Below, in pieces: positions 50,858-63,149 of a DNA stretch of 64,000 nt (positions within the stretch are counted from its first letter, which is position 1; every line of letters begins with the position of its first letter). Source of the stretch: Kappaphycus alvarezii (lineage: Eukaryota; Rhodophyta; Florideophyceae; Gigartinales; Solieriaceae). The position numbers and the translations under genes were made by a program. The stretch covers positions 62,001-126,000 of the forward strand of contig NADL03000047.1 in NCBI GenBank assembly GCA_002205965.3, in the 5' to 3' direction. The notes under the pieces were generated by a model. The model was not told where the DNA came from. It saw nothing but the letters and a program-made list of their open reading frames with translations, and searched no databases.

Positions 50858-52321
50858 GATAGGGTAAATAGTCCGAGGAAGGATACTCAGAACTAATATC
50901 CAAGAAGGGGGTGTTGCAAGGGACAAGTGCTACCGTGGTATAGCTGAGTGAACAAAAGTGTTGAGTAGGGACGACAGCTGGAAGGGCTACAAGCAAGTAC
51001 AGATGGGGCAGGTTTACCACTGATGCTCTGTGACCAGCGTAAGAAAAATGGTTCTTGGGTCTGAAGCAGACTTTCAAGTTCCCTACTCGGGACTTGACTT
51101 GAAGTTGTCTGCTAGCTTGCTTAACCTCCACAAATTGAGCAGTTTACTCAACTTATATAGACATTTTGCTTGCCCTCGAGTCTCAGAAAAGTATACTAAG
51201 TACCATAAAATGCATCGAATGGAATCTTGTGAACGACAAAGACTAACAGCAGATACTATCAGGAAAAGTATACAAATTTATTCTTACAATTACAATCTTA
51301 GTCCTCGAGTCAGAACCCCAAAATTCCTCCAAATAATCTATTCAACCCAATCACCGCCGCAAATATCCTCGAACGGCTTATAATTCTCTATTTCCTCCTA
51401 GGAGATATCTTAAATGCTTAAGTTGCACCCATTCAGTTCCAGCTCAGGCCACCTGTTCCATGCTGTCCGGCCCCCTCCTCAACATTCCAACACTTTCCAT
51501 GTCCCCTTCCCCTCACCTTCCTCACCCTCCTCATCCTCCTCTTCATCCTCCTCTTCATTTCTGCCAAAAAGAATCATGAATAACGATTAATCCCTCAGTC
51601 CCCCTTCGTTCTTCACATCGTCTCCCCCGCCTATGTACATTAGTGGCTCCCACGGGTCCAACAGACCTCCTCGTCTTTCTCTTCTACCTCTTCTTCTGTC
51701 TCCTCGAAGCAATGCTGGCGGACCCACTCCCGAATGCGTTCCCGGTCCATTCTTCTACAATAATAATTATAGCCGATTGGGTCCATTGGCCATCAAGGCC
51801 AGAGCGATGAGAGTGTGGCGGCCTCGGGATGACTTGGTGATGGTGAGAGACGGGCGGAGGTTGGTCATGCTGAGGGCAAAAAGGGGGTGAGCCGAAGGGG
51901 TAGTTGATGGCGGGGGTTTGTCTCAACTACATCGATTTCGAACTTCAAACAGGGGAACGCATTCGAAAGATTCACGGCCTTGGACGAAATAAAAATGTGA
52001 GTTAATGTCGCAAGTTTTGAACTTGCATGCAATCAGGGCGGGCAATAGCGAACGTCTGCTTGATAAAATATCGGAATTGAATTTGGAGGAAAAAGCGATC
52101 AAGAGTCAAAATATTGTTTATTGAAAAAGATGACCAAACACTCAGAATAATATGGAAATGGACTTGTACAGTGATTTCGGATTCATAGGGGGAATTTTGT
52201 TACATGATTCTGTTTGTAAAAGAAAATTAGTGGAAGAGTTGTTTTTGAAAATCACGGGGATGAAGAAGACAGGAGTTTGTGGAGAGTACCGCTCTTCACA
52301 GAAAGAACCGGTTTTATAACA
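50858..52321 (-). repeat. Solo gypsy LTR, subfamily 3 (copy G2)
   Basis: On the minus strand starts TGTTATAAAACC and ends near ATTTACCCTATC. It is closely alike with 19245-20720 along its length, with small indels. It carries the same promoter box (about 51155) and the same small-ORF region, frameshifted by an extra base near 51780. Confidence 0.75.
51590..51870 (-). pseudogene. LTR-borne acidic protein, frameshifted copy (G2)
   Basis: Begins MTNLRPSLTITKSSRGR at 51869 as in copy G1, then loses frame at an added base (GGGTCC for GGTCC, about 51780). The acidic run and the WEPLMYIGGG ending remain readable in other frames. Confidence 0.5.
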
Positions 52322-53449
52322 ACGTACAGTATCTGAATTAGCAAAATTTATTTAACTTAGTTTATAGTAAAAATTTACTGTTTTTTCTAATTTTTCATAC
52401 ACAGACAGTAATTGATACTGGTGGACGTCAGAGTTCTGGGAGACAAAATGAGCGATCACTGAAACTCTACATAATTGCCACGCCATTTCCACTCTCGGCT
52501 GGTAGTTTGTGGCGATGACTATGGCTTTAGATACTTACCTTGAAGAAACAATTCTTTCTAGGGATTCTTCGTCCATAAAATTATTTTGAATACTTTTATT
52601 GTGTTACATGTTTTTTGGGGACTTTAGGGTTAGCTGAAAAATCGTAGATGAGAGTAAACGGAGACCTCTTGGACATGGTTGGGAAGTTTGGAGAGAACTT
52701 TAATTGCAGACCCAAATATTTTGCGAAGTGAAAATTCACTGTTTAAAGAATAATAATTTATTTGACGTTTGGTCCTTGGACACGTGAGGTATACCACGCC
52801 ATTTATATAATCAGTTGTATCCTTTGACTCCCCGTCATTATTATTATCGTCATTTTCCACAGATATACTTTGGTATATATTTTTCGCTTGCTACGCCTTC
52901 GCTTTGGGATACCTGGTTCTGAGAATCACGTCTCTGCCAATTTGTTCATATCATTTTGGAAACCCCTGGACGGAGTGCAGAAGAGGTATTATTGTTGCGA
53001 AATATTATGTTCAAGTTCGGTTTGGTCTTATTTGGTTTTTTTGGAATTCCTCTATCTTACCGCTGCTCTATATTGTTCATAGGCAGCAAGAATTTGGACG
53101 ATGTGGAGTTTGTTATACATACATTAATGTTATAATGTGCTAAAAGAACTATGAGGAGCATGCTGCAAGAGACTTTAGCTATTATGTTTGATGACGCAAA
53201 GAGCAACTAATAAGAAAAAATAGTTCATGAGTCGTCACTCAATGGAAATGGTGCAACTTCTCTGAGGTATGTGGGTAGATTGTGGAGACATATATACTGA
53301 GGAATAAAAACCAGATGAGGCGATCCTTCCTACCGTAGATGCTTGCGTCAACTTCAGTGATTTGTTAAGTTCATTTTTTTTCCTTGTATAGTCTCTTGGA
53401 AAGGATGTTATCAAAGGAAAGCCAAGTACAGAGTGTTTTTTAAGGCAAT
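52322..53449. other. AT-rich region without a recognised gene
   Basis: Short plus frames at 52870-53143 are hydrophobic but unrecognised. No repeats or RNA genes were seen. Confidence 0.4.
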
Positions 53450-54290
53450 TTAATCCTCATTGTAGCATTAACGGATAACTCATGCTACAACATAGAGTAG
53501 TACCGAGAACTTAGTCGTACCGGGACAACGGACTAAACGGTCAGCGAAGCGTAGCGTACACTAGAACGTGGGACCGGGAAGTGAGGACGCGTAAACGGAG
53601 CCGAGCTCTTCCGCGTTATCCCTGCGACAGGACCTAGCCACTTCACGTTTAGCGTAGAGTATACTGCAGATAACGAGCGATCAGCTGCGACTCGAACCAC
53701 ACGACCCTCACCACACTAGTCCCGTGGAGTTGAAGGGGCGCGCACAGAACGAGAGGGAAAGACCGGGAACGTTGTTCAGAGCGGTAGCATGGGGGCAAAG
53801 CCTTAACGTAGTACTAGTTTACTGCCCGATACTACGGTGGTTATCCTCTGTGGGCTCCCAAGTTTCGAGAGCTCGCCGGTACTTGAGTAGTTACGACTAA
53901 AACTAGCCTATACTAATTATCTCTAAATATCTACACCCGCGCCCTCGGATTAGGGTTTTAGCGGCGTTATCTACTTTAAACTCGCTTACAGTACGGTGGC
54001 GAGGCGTGCCAGCTACTACTGTGCACTATAAACGGTGCTTGCACAGTGAGCGTACGGTCCTTATAGGCTCTAAACGGTACATTGTACAGCGCGCGGTATA
54101 AAACGATTAATTACTGTACAGTGGTGCCCTCGTGGCACGCGTACTGTACAGTCGGTACTGTAGAGTCGTGTACAGTACGGTAGGTACACCGTTTTATCGT
54201 CCAGTCCTGCCATTGCGTAGCATGTGCACTGTACGGTCGGCACTGTAATGCGTACAGGGCGAGAGCGAAAATTTAGCATTTATACTACAC
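53450..54290. repeat. GTAC-rich block
   Basis: About 13 GTAC words lie within the last 300 bases (53980-54280), roughly ten times the chance rate, mostly as ACTGTAC, GTACAGT or GTACGGT and their inverses. TAAACGG words recur. There are no long frames except a 69-codon minus one made of the repeats. The block is richer in CG than its flanks. Confidence 0.6.
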
Positions 54291-54299
54291 TCATCAAGG

Positions 54300-57010
54300 G
54301 CTCTTACGCTTTTAATCACTGGAAAATATGCAAATAATTACCTGGAGAATAGAAACTGGATTTAACTGTGGGAAGCGCGGTCGCCATAGTCATTTTGAAA
54401 GTGTCTGCTGGATTAAATATAAAAAACAGGCATCTAACTCGGAAGCTCGACGCAATTCTGGACCTGAGATGAAAATGTTACAAAAGGAAGGACGATAATC
54501 TTAAAAATGCTGATACATTATCTACAGCTGACGAAATAGGCCAAAAATAAATACGGCAAAATGGGATGTAGAATGTTATGTTTTATCGAAGAAGCAAGTA
54601 TTGAATCACGTATGTCTAGGCTTATTCTAGCACCTGTAACTATTTGGACGAAAAGATTGGATTAAATTTTACCGAGATCGTAAATAGCTCCGGCATGGAA
54701 AATGAGAAAGAATAAAAGTCAAAAATCTCCAAATGGATGTATTGGGGTGTAAAATAAAATAAATGTTTGTAGTAAAGTATTCTTCGGCGCCAACTGAAAT
54801 AAAATGTGGTCAGCTGTTAAAGGGGGATATATAAGATACGAGAAAAGCGCTCCAATAGATAGAGCAATCGATTAAGTCCAGTAAGGATTTCAAACCATTT
54901 CTTGACTCGAGCTAGACAACAACAAGAGTCTTAAGCTACTACCTGTCAAAATATTGGGAACAAAAACCCAGGCTTTTTAGATTCGTGTGCTGTCCAATTC
55001 TCATTGCTGAAGTAATAGGGATAGATCTCGGCCTCTAAATGGTTCCAGCTAGGAGAAGGATAACTGTTGCGGTTGGGACCATCTCAACAATCCTGTATTA
55101 TTCAGGACTCGCAAGTCGGTATGGATTTTATTGTTATGCCTGCGCTATATTTTGATGTAATCATTACGTATTCGACAATGGAAGAGCTGAGGACATGCAA
55201 TGACCTTGGATACCAATGTTTCTCAGTTCAAATTGCCGGTGGAATCATGAGGATACCGCTGTACTTTGTGAGAAAAGCGTGAAACCAGGAGATTTGATAG
55301 ATGAAGACACTTAATTTTCCACTTTTCAGCTATGGAAGCGAAGGTTCAGAGTACAAAACGCCTTCGTAAGAGAAAGATTAAAAAAAGAAGAATATTAAAC
55401 CTTACTCGGAACTAATACTATTCGAGGTATGATACAGACAACTAAAGAGATTTGAAGGCAGATCTAGACACTGAATTTGTCGCAGTTTGAGAAAACTTTG
55501 GATTCGACACCAAAATTACCAGTACGAAGGATTTAAATTAATTCGAATAAACTGCAGATCGGGTGGCTATCAAATTTGAACCTACAGATGCAACGGAAGT
55601 GGTTCACTAAAACGGATATGGGAAGATCACCCTCAAGAAGGGCGAAAGATCTTGTATATTATTGAAAAGATGAAACTGCCCCCCTCTACCACATCTAGGT
55701 AAATATACGGGATATTAAAATCTTAACAAACCATGCCATGGATCGTTTCCGATTTAAAACGAGCAAGTATAGCATCATCCACTGCTTCTAACTTACCGAT
55801 ATTCTACCAATTTAAAAAGCCTAGGCGTCAAGCGCCAAAATATGACCACTTTATTTCGAAAAATGTTACAAATAAAATTAAAAGTGACATTAATCCCCTA
55901 GTCTCGTCCCCATGGTCATTTCTGTCGTTGTTGCGCTAAAAAATATGGAAAGCTTTGCTGTTGCGTCCAATGGAGACGATTAAACTAAATAATAATTCCG
56001 GATCGATTCTCGATTCAGAATATGGAAGAAATACTGAAGTATTTTTAGGAAAGAAGAAAATTTTCCATTACTCAATCTGTACACTGAGTATCGGCAGATT
56101 CATTTTTATGAAAAGAACAAGTAATAGAAAATTTTTACCATCAAAAGTCTCACATTCATATTATAGGAAATGTCTTACAGCCTCACAAATGAACGAGTCG
56201 CATCCTAAAGAATTGTTGATAAGGGTTTGAAGGTAATTCTACATTAGAGGGTGTACATCGACGATTTTGTAGTGTTTGTAAGAACTTTGTACGAGCATAT
56301 TTCATATTCCAAGTATTAGAGAGAATATCAGACTGTAGCTTGACAATAAAATTGAGCAAACGCCTCTTTGCGTAAAACTAATGGACCAAATTGCTTGATC
56401 AAGGTCGACCCGGTAAAACCCAGACAAATCAAACTGGAGCCAATAACTACCTAAAATTGAAGTTTGAAGCTTCTACGGTCTAGCCTAGTATTGCAGAAGG
56501 TTCAGAAAATATTTAGGCATAACATTATCTCCGCTACAAGCCGGAACTATGAAGATAGGGGCTTTTCTTGCAACAGAGAATGCAAATCGGATCGGAGGAA
56601 CTTAAAACCCATGCCTCCCTCCAGAAATCATTACTTGGATTAAAACTGTCTTTACTAAAAAAATTATCTTTTCGATATTTGAAGTAGTATTATCACAAAA
56701 ATATTAGAACGGAAGGCTAAATGTGTTCTTGTTCGCAAGTCGAAATTTAAGCGATGCAGGGAAGAGATAATCTGTCTGGGAGAACAAAGTTTCCTTAAAA
56801 AATAAATCCGAAAATATTTTCCTGTATGAATCAAAATTCACTTTAAGTCCCGATCTGTTATTTTATGTTTGAAATTTTGGCCGGAGGAAAAACCTTTCGA
56901 ATCGAGACCTGTTTCATCCACCAAACCAGTTTGGAAATTTTATCAAGAATATTTCAATTTTGCCGTGATTGTATACAAATTCAAAGCAGCAACTTTGCCC
57001 CTTTTTTTCA
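54300..57010 (+). pseudogene. Degenerate gypsy copy related to the intact element
   Basis: Plus-strand pieces align in order with gag-pol of the element at 41034-50398. The second zinc knuckle is at about 54370-54470 (CGKRGRHSHFESVCWIKYKK, SEARRNSGPEMKMLQ). The protease is at 55120-55270 (MDFIVMPALYFDVIITYS, CNDLGYQCFSVQIAGGIMRI). RT is at 55733-55930 (MPWIVSDLKRASIASSTAS, KPRRQAPKYDHFISKNVTN, SPWSF). Traces of later RT lie to about 56500. Identity is low and stops abound, so it is an old copy. Confidence 0.65.
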
Positions 57011-57467
57011 GTCAAAGCCGTGAAATTTTCAGAAGCAATCCACCTACTTGAAGAGCTACGCCTACAAAGTTGAAGAAACACCATCACCACCAACCACGCC
57101 ATCAGTTAATCCACCAAATTCCTTAATTTTCACGAAACTTAGCGTACCTCCGCCGTTACTTCACCAACAAGAAATTAACCGGAGTCCCGCGCTATATCAA
57201 CTGACTTGCCTTCATGGCCAATGCGGAAAATGACTACGAGGATCACCTCAGGAGATTGAACTGGCAAAGTTTTTTGGAGTAGGATGTTCATCAAGTTTTG
57301 GACGATAAAAAGGAAGCAGAGAAGCGGCTGAAGTGATGGAGGGGGCGGAGAAGGATGAAGCGGATGTTAAGAAATGCGAAGATATGGATGAATGGGTGCA
57401 CCCATCGAAGTTAATGTTTTACAACGGTGGGGGAGTCTCTGTGACAAGAAGCGAGAAGAGTGAGAAT
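57011..57467 (+). other. Short ORFs of unknown origin
   Basis: ATG at 57213 opens MANAENDYEDHLRRLNWQSF and stops at 57284. Another frame continues MEGAEKDEADVKKCEDMDEW. This could be a broken small gene or the gag start of another relic; it is not recognised. Confidence 0.25.
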
Positions 57468-58420
57468 TTAATCATAATCTTGTGGACTCATCGGATGGTA
57501 ATGTAGCGTAAATGAAGGTTGTTGCGGAGTAATTGGAGGATTTAATATTTCCAAAGAGATTTTACATATATTCACTCTTGGCGATTCGACATAACTCGTA
57601 GGTACCGCATGTGAAGTGTGAAAGTGGGGCATTTTTGGGATATATAACACGTGGAATCTCAGCTGCACCTTGACACCCTCTTTCCAAAACAATTGCTCAA
57701 CTACCCGGGTACTATTTCGATAAAAATCCGACATCTCCAATACTATATTCTCCCCCTTTTTACATTGTCCCATCACGATATAATTGTCTGCTGCACTGAA
57801 GTCTTTATACCCTAGACACTGATCCTGCATATAGCAAGGTAGAACCCAGCTAGAGACCATTTGGCAGAACAGAGACCTCAAACTCGTATGAATATAGCTT
57901 TTTATTGCCACTATAGTAGCGTTTTTCTTCCTCAATGCTTCCACTAGGTCTATGTGCCTGGTGGAAAGTTACATTCATCGCTTTCTGATCTTTCTTTAAT
58001 ACTTCAAATACGCTTTTTTCATGCATCACATGTTCCATTGAGTATATATCTCAACAACTTTGGTTACAAACTGATCGTGAAGGTAGCGTACAGTAAGTTG
58101 AAGAAACTGTGTAACTCTTTTTCGAATGTTGGTAATTTCATGTGAGACACACGTCCCAGAGTCTGACTAGACCCCGCGCTTGAGCACAGCAATTGCACAA
58201 AATAAAGCGCCCTTTTCTGTAACGAGCGAGCATTGGTCACTGCCAGTGTTGTACTTCGCCTGAACATGATCCTCAGAAGCTGCCAAAAATGTTTAAAATT
58301 CCTTGAGAACAAATGTTATAAACCCATGGATACCTTCATTTTCCACTTTCATAAAGCAAGTCGACCATTGGAGTATTTGGGCCGGTTTGGTCGTTTTCAA
58401 AATCCCTGTCGGGAAAATTA
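57468..58420 (-). pseudogene. Probable copia gag-protease relic
   Basis: The 158-codon minus frame 57944-57468 reads LRKKNATIVAIKSYIHTSL, SSWVLPCYMQDQCLGYKDFS, AADNYIVMGQ, then LRFHVLYIPKMPHFHTSH. This has the spacing of a copia protease: W-[DSG lost]...KDF...VLYIP. Upstream frames (58038-57850, 58312-58064) are helical and could be gag. The active-site triad is destroyed. Confidence 0.35.
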
Positions 58421-60760
58421 TTAACTTTGGACATATTTTTCTCCCTGTCAAATAAAACGTCCTTAAAAAGACACAAAGAAGCCGAAATGGGCTGACACGC
58501 GAGCTGCTTCATGCGCTATCACGTTTTTTTGTATATTCATGGATAGGCTGATGGATAGGCTTGGGTAATATTTTGGTGGTTGGAAGTCTGTAAAAGTGTT
58601 CATACTCATAATGGATATGATTACAGTTTTTGTTGTTTTATTTTCAATCCTTTATGTTCTATACGTAGTCGTTACGGCTGCAAGATGGTTCGAATAAGTA
58701 AATTACGCAGTTATATTCGATTATTTTGGGCGCGTGCGACAAACATGAAAAGTCCGCACTTTTTTGTATGACCAGGTACAGTTCTCATTCATTCCCTGTT
58801 TGCATATATCGCATACGAACTTATAATTTTTCGAAATTTATTTTCATTTTCGAACTTTGGGTACTTATTCCTGAAAAATTTTGAATTTCAATCGCTATCG
58901 CTGGTGCGTGCGAATTTAACGAATTAAACTCTGCACAATAAGAACATAAAGCCCAGTTCATCTATATTTTTTCTGGCTCAGGGATAGCATTGAAACCTAA
59001 AAACACAAGCCCGTATTTCATCCCACTGTATGCTCCTGAAAGACCGTGCCGAAATAGAAAAGGGCAAAATTTTGGAGCGAAAAGGTAAACGACAATTCGC
59101 CGGAAATTCGAACACTCTCTTTGGCTGGTAACAAATACATCACACTGTAGCATTTAAATTAGTACGTAGAAATCCTCAGGGTTCGATATGAAACTTCGAA
59201 AGCACCAAAGATGGGCACTTGAGATAATCATGACTACAAGTATAATTAAGTTACCGTTTGGATGTTACGATTTCATAGAGGAACAGTGTCATTTATGCTG
59301 GGTCATTAATTCGACACGCATAGTGTACGTTAGGTTACGTGTGATTGAGGATCCTTCGTGACCTGCCCAGAACTCCAATGTCCTTCTTGCCCATTAAATA
59401 TGTTCTCTAACCGTTATGAATAGAAATTTATGTCTGCTGTATGTATAATGGGATGTAGGATTTTTTTCTACTCCAAGAGGAACTTATCGTAAGGCGTTTT
59501 CAGCTATTCGATTTTGATTATTTACAGTTCGCTAAATAAATTGTAATGTATAATACGAAAAAAGGCATTTCCAACATCTTCCAGTGCATAAAAGCATACT
59601 ATTCCCAAAATAATAAGAAAAAGAACTTCATTTAAATAAGCTTGAAAATATGTGGTGGTTGTTAGACAAGACATAAAAAATTATGCAGTATTACAGACGC
59701 CGCACTTGCGGACCAAAAATCGTTTCTAACATATTGGTGAAAACGAATCCGCACTCCACCATTCGAGTATCCACTGCGTGTTTCGATAGAGGCCGCGCAA
59801 TCATCGAAAACCTTGTAAATATGCTTTTGGACGGTGACACAAACAAGTCAAAAGCTAGGTGCACGAATTTTCATTCTAGCTTCGATCGTCTTGGGAGATT
59901 TCGTTAAGGATGCCAAAATTTCATGGTCAGATCCAAATCCCTATACTTTTCTGTTGCATTGGTACGTCACAGCTTCTCATGGTCATATTGGTATATAGCC
60001 CAGAATAAAGAAGATATGGTGACATCTTACGTCATTTGGGAGCAGGCGGCGCTTGCGTTGAATTAGACCGCTGAAATAATATATTGTACGCGCCTAACTT
60101 GTTCAGACAATAAATCAAGTACCTAATTTTTTTAACGCTGACTTCTGCTGCATTTAACTGCCTTCGGTCAAATAAATTCATCATCGCAAGGAGTAGACCT
60201 GTCCATAAGACACTCTTACTCCATAATCACGCTACAGGATTCATAAGAAGGCTCATCAGCTTGTCGAAACCTCTAATTGCAGCAGTGAAGTGCCATCACA
60301 CACGCGAACTCCCAAGAGACCATTTACTGAAAAATTACGATCCAAATCACGTCATACATTCTGCGGACGTCAGATTTATTCCTAGTCACTGGGTAGAAAC
60401 TTGATAAATTTGGTAAGCATAACCAACGATCGGTGCTAAAATCAATCTCGACAACCGGAATAGTTTCATTTTGCTGTGGAATTTTCTCTTTTTTCTGTGT
60501 CCCTACACTTTTGGTGAAATAGAAAAAATAGTATCACCAACACAGAAAAATTCGAACATACCCCACCAACTCACCTCTAAACGGAGCTCAAGCGTGATGC
60601 AATGAATCTTGATCTTCGATCTTAGACCAACAGTGCTCCTAGTTAGTTTGCATGACCATACATTCTCTTTTGGGTATCTGAATTGCTAGGTCTCTGAATT
60701 GTATGTTCCCCTTTAGGTTCGTTCTATTTACGGATCTCTGTATCTAGCTTTGTTTTGTTT
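58421..60760. other. AT-rich region, no gene recognised
   Basis: Only short frames on both strands, none with motifs I know. No tRNA or LTR ends seen. Confidence 0.4.
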
Positions 60761-60864
60761 TTACCTACGTATTTACCTATTTTTGTGTAACATAAGTTAG
60801 ATTACTTAAGTCTTACCTACGTATTACCTATTGTTTGTGTAACATAAGTTAGACTACTTAAGTT
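60761..60864. repeat. Tandem duplication of 52 bases
   Basis: Two adjoining units share TTACCTACGTATT, ACCTATT, GTGTAACATAAGTTAGA and TACTTAAGT, with a few changes. Confidence 0.8.
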
Positions 60865-61140
60865 TTGAACACTAAGTTCATTTGCACCACGTTTGGACAA
60901 TACAAAAAGCTCCAAACTTTGTTCTTTGTTTGTTCCACTTGTGTTCGATCCTTCAGCCATTTCTTGTTGAAATCCCTTTAAACTATATGAAATACAAGGT
61001 CTCCTTTTCTCTTTCATATTAAACGCAATTTCAAATACCGCCGTGAGTAGTAATGCATGCTGTCTTTTGATTTGTTGGCTGCTCGATGCTGATGCATCGA
61101 GTTAGCCCGCAGTTTAATATCATTTTTAGTGGTTCTTTAG

Positions 61141-61400
61141 GTGTTCTTAGACCGATCGAGTATTTCAGATGTTTATTTAACCACACTGCGTGTGGCAGGG
61201 GCGTCTTTAGGTCCTAGAAAGGGAAAAAAATTTGGCGCTCCCGGTCGTCGGGGGTGCAGTGACTACCTAGCAATACCAGTGGTGGGTTTGCCACCTAAAA
61301 TAGTCCGGACTGATCAGGGAACACATATAAATTAAGTCAGGTTTGCCTCCAGTATTCGAAGAAGGATTGAGAACAGTAACTCACCATAAACAGAGATGTA
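61141..61400 (+). pseudogene. Possible integrase fragment
   Basis: The frame DYLAIPVVGLPPKIVRTDQG then THIN resembles the second catalytic Asp of retroviral-type integrases (LP..I.TDQG..F). The continuation GLRTVTHHK in a shifted frame is weak. No flanking domains were found. Confidence 0.3.
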
Positions 61401-61772
61401 AAGTCCTTAGTAGCCCCTATTCCGTACCAGTAGGGGGTCTTCCTTGATGGACCAGGTGGTCGCTTTTAGAAAAAGACGGTGGTGAAGTGGCGGGCGTCGG
61501 ATCACAAGAGTGGCAAAACTCCTATCATTTTAGTCCTTAATCCTGGACGCGAAAACTCTCTAGGAATATCTGGTTTTTCAACGCCGTTACACATGTTGAA
61601 GCCACATAAAGAGAGAAAATGATGCCGGGTATCAGGGCTGAGCATTGTGGCCTAGAATTTAGGTTAGAATCTAATGCTTTTCATTTCTTTGTGATGGCCT
61701 GTATTGGCGTTGTGTGATACTGCGCAACGGGGACTAATTGTGTAAAATGGTAACCTGCAATAAAATATGCAT
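61401..61772. other. Spacer, no gene seen
   Basis: Nothing recognisable before the solo LTR. Confidence 0.4.
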
Positions 61773-63149
61773 TGTTAATACAGAAAATGGTCCTCCCCTC
61801 GTGTAATCCAGCAAATTACAACGAATCCCGCCCCTGACTCCGCTTACCATCCTTTCCATTTGTCTACCATCCTCCCTAGTATTTGATACTGTATTCTCTC
61901 CTCCAAATCAACGTTTTACGTCTTTTTTATCTACCTTCATCATCAAATTCACTCCTTATGTAGAAATTTCACGCAAATGCGCTAGTGCAATTTCAACTTT
62001 AATTTTTTAGTATCGTCTCCATTCCGCCTCTAAGGTGTACTTATTAAACCCATTTTACCCAGCTCTTTTTGAGATCCACCAACCCCTACACATACTACCC
62101 TCCCCCTCACACTCTCTATCCTCCATCCACAATCGCTCCACTTCATTTCAACCAAAAATGAACAATCTTCGCCCCTGCGCCTACATCACCAAAATCATCA
62201 CCCCCGTCCCTAAACTCCATTCCCACACTCCTTTTCGGACCTACTGACCGTGATGACTACCTACCTTGACAAACACAAAAAAGGTGAGCGAATTCGTGGG
62301 TCGCTTGTTCGTCGAGGAGGATGCGGAGGAGGTACCTGAGGGGCAGGAGTGGGAAGTCATGGAGGGAGCTGGGGAGACCTTCGAGGAGTGTGCAGCCCCA
62401 GAATTGGTCTACGAGGTTGACGAAAAAGGAGACCGAGGAGGATGATGGGGAGGATGAGATGATGAGGACGGGGACGAGGACGATGAGGGAAAGGGAGACA
62501 TGGGAAATGTTGGAATGGTTGGGCCGGGGCTATAAATTATGGAACAGTTGGTACCGACGATGGAACCGGATGGGGATATCTTTAGTAGTTTCGATATCTC
62601 CCAGAGGGAAATATATAGTTATGAACCGTTTGCAGATATTTGTGGGGTCTGCTTGGGTAGAATGGATATTTTGGAGAATTTGTACCTGATGTAGAGAATG
62701 GGAAATAAGAGGACCATATTGATTGTTAGTTTATTAAGTATCTTTTGTATAGAGTAAATTGTCCACGCAAAGTGTTTTTAATGAATTTCCTGGTATCTTC
62801 TGTAGTTTTGTTCGGACTTTAGGGGTAACCAAAAGTCTATAAAAGCTTAGTTAACTGCTTTTCATGGAGAGGTCAAGCGAGTTGGCGGACAACTTCAAGT
62901 CAAGTCCCGAGTAGTAGGAAGTTTAGAGTCAACTCCAGACCCGAAAAACATTATTCCTATGCTGGTTGCAGAGCATCAGTGCTTGACCCTGTCCCATTGT
63001 ATATTTTTTGTAGCCTCTAAACTTTATTCTTTATCAACTCCTTTTTGTTCGTTCAACTATACCACGATAGCACTTTTATCGCTTGCAACACCTCCTTCTT
63101 GGGGTATTTGGTTCTAATTATCTCTTCTCCTGACTATTTCCCCTAATCA
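61773..63149 (+). repeat. Solo gypsy LTR, subfamily 1 (copy F)
   Basis: Starts TGTTAATACAGAAAATGGTC and ends CCCCTAATCA, with TG...CA ends. It has one 28-base unit, the CTATAAAAG box at about 62838, the conserved 16-codon ORF at about 62863 and the acidic-protein region. It is older than copies A and B. Flanks TGCAT and CAGGT do not match, so its target duplication is lost or it arose by recombination. Confidence 0.75.
62158..62694 (+). pseudogene. LTR-borne acidic protein, frameshifted copy (F)
   Basis: ATG at 62158 (MNNLRPCAYITKIITPVPKL). The middle is scrambled by indels. The tail module is intact from an ATG at 62539 to the stop at 62692-62694: MEQLVPTMEPDGDIFSSFDI, SQREIYSYEPFADICGVCLG, RMDILENLYLM. 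Confidence 0.55.

Noticed and set aside
53940-53965. Telomere-like TTAGGGTTTTAG
   Set aside because: A single imperfect unit, no array.
54070-54279. 69-codon minus ORF in the GTAC-rich block
   Set aside because: Made only of the repeated GTACAGT-type words; no independent coding signal.
60761-60864. CRISPR-like array
   Set aside because: Only two adjoining units with no spacers; a simple tandem duplication in a eukaryotic sequence.
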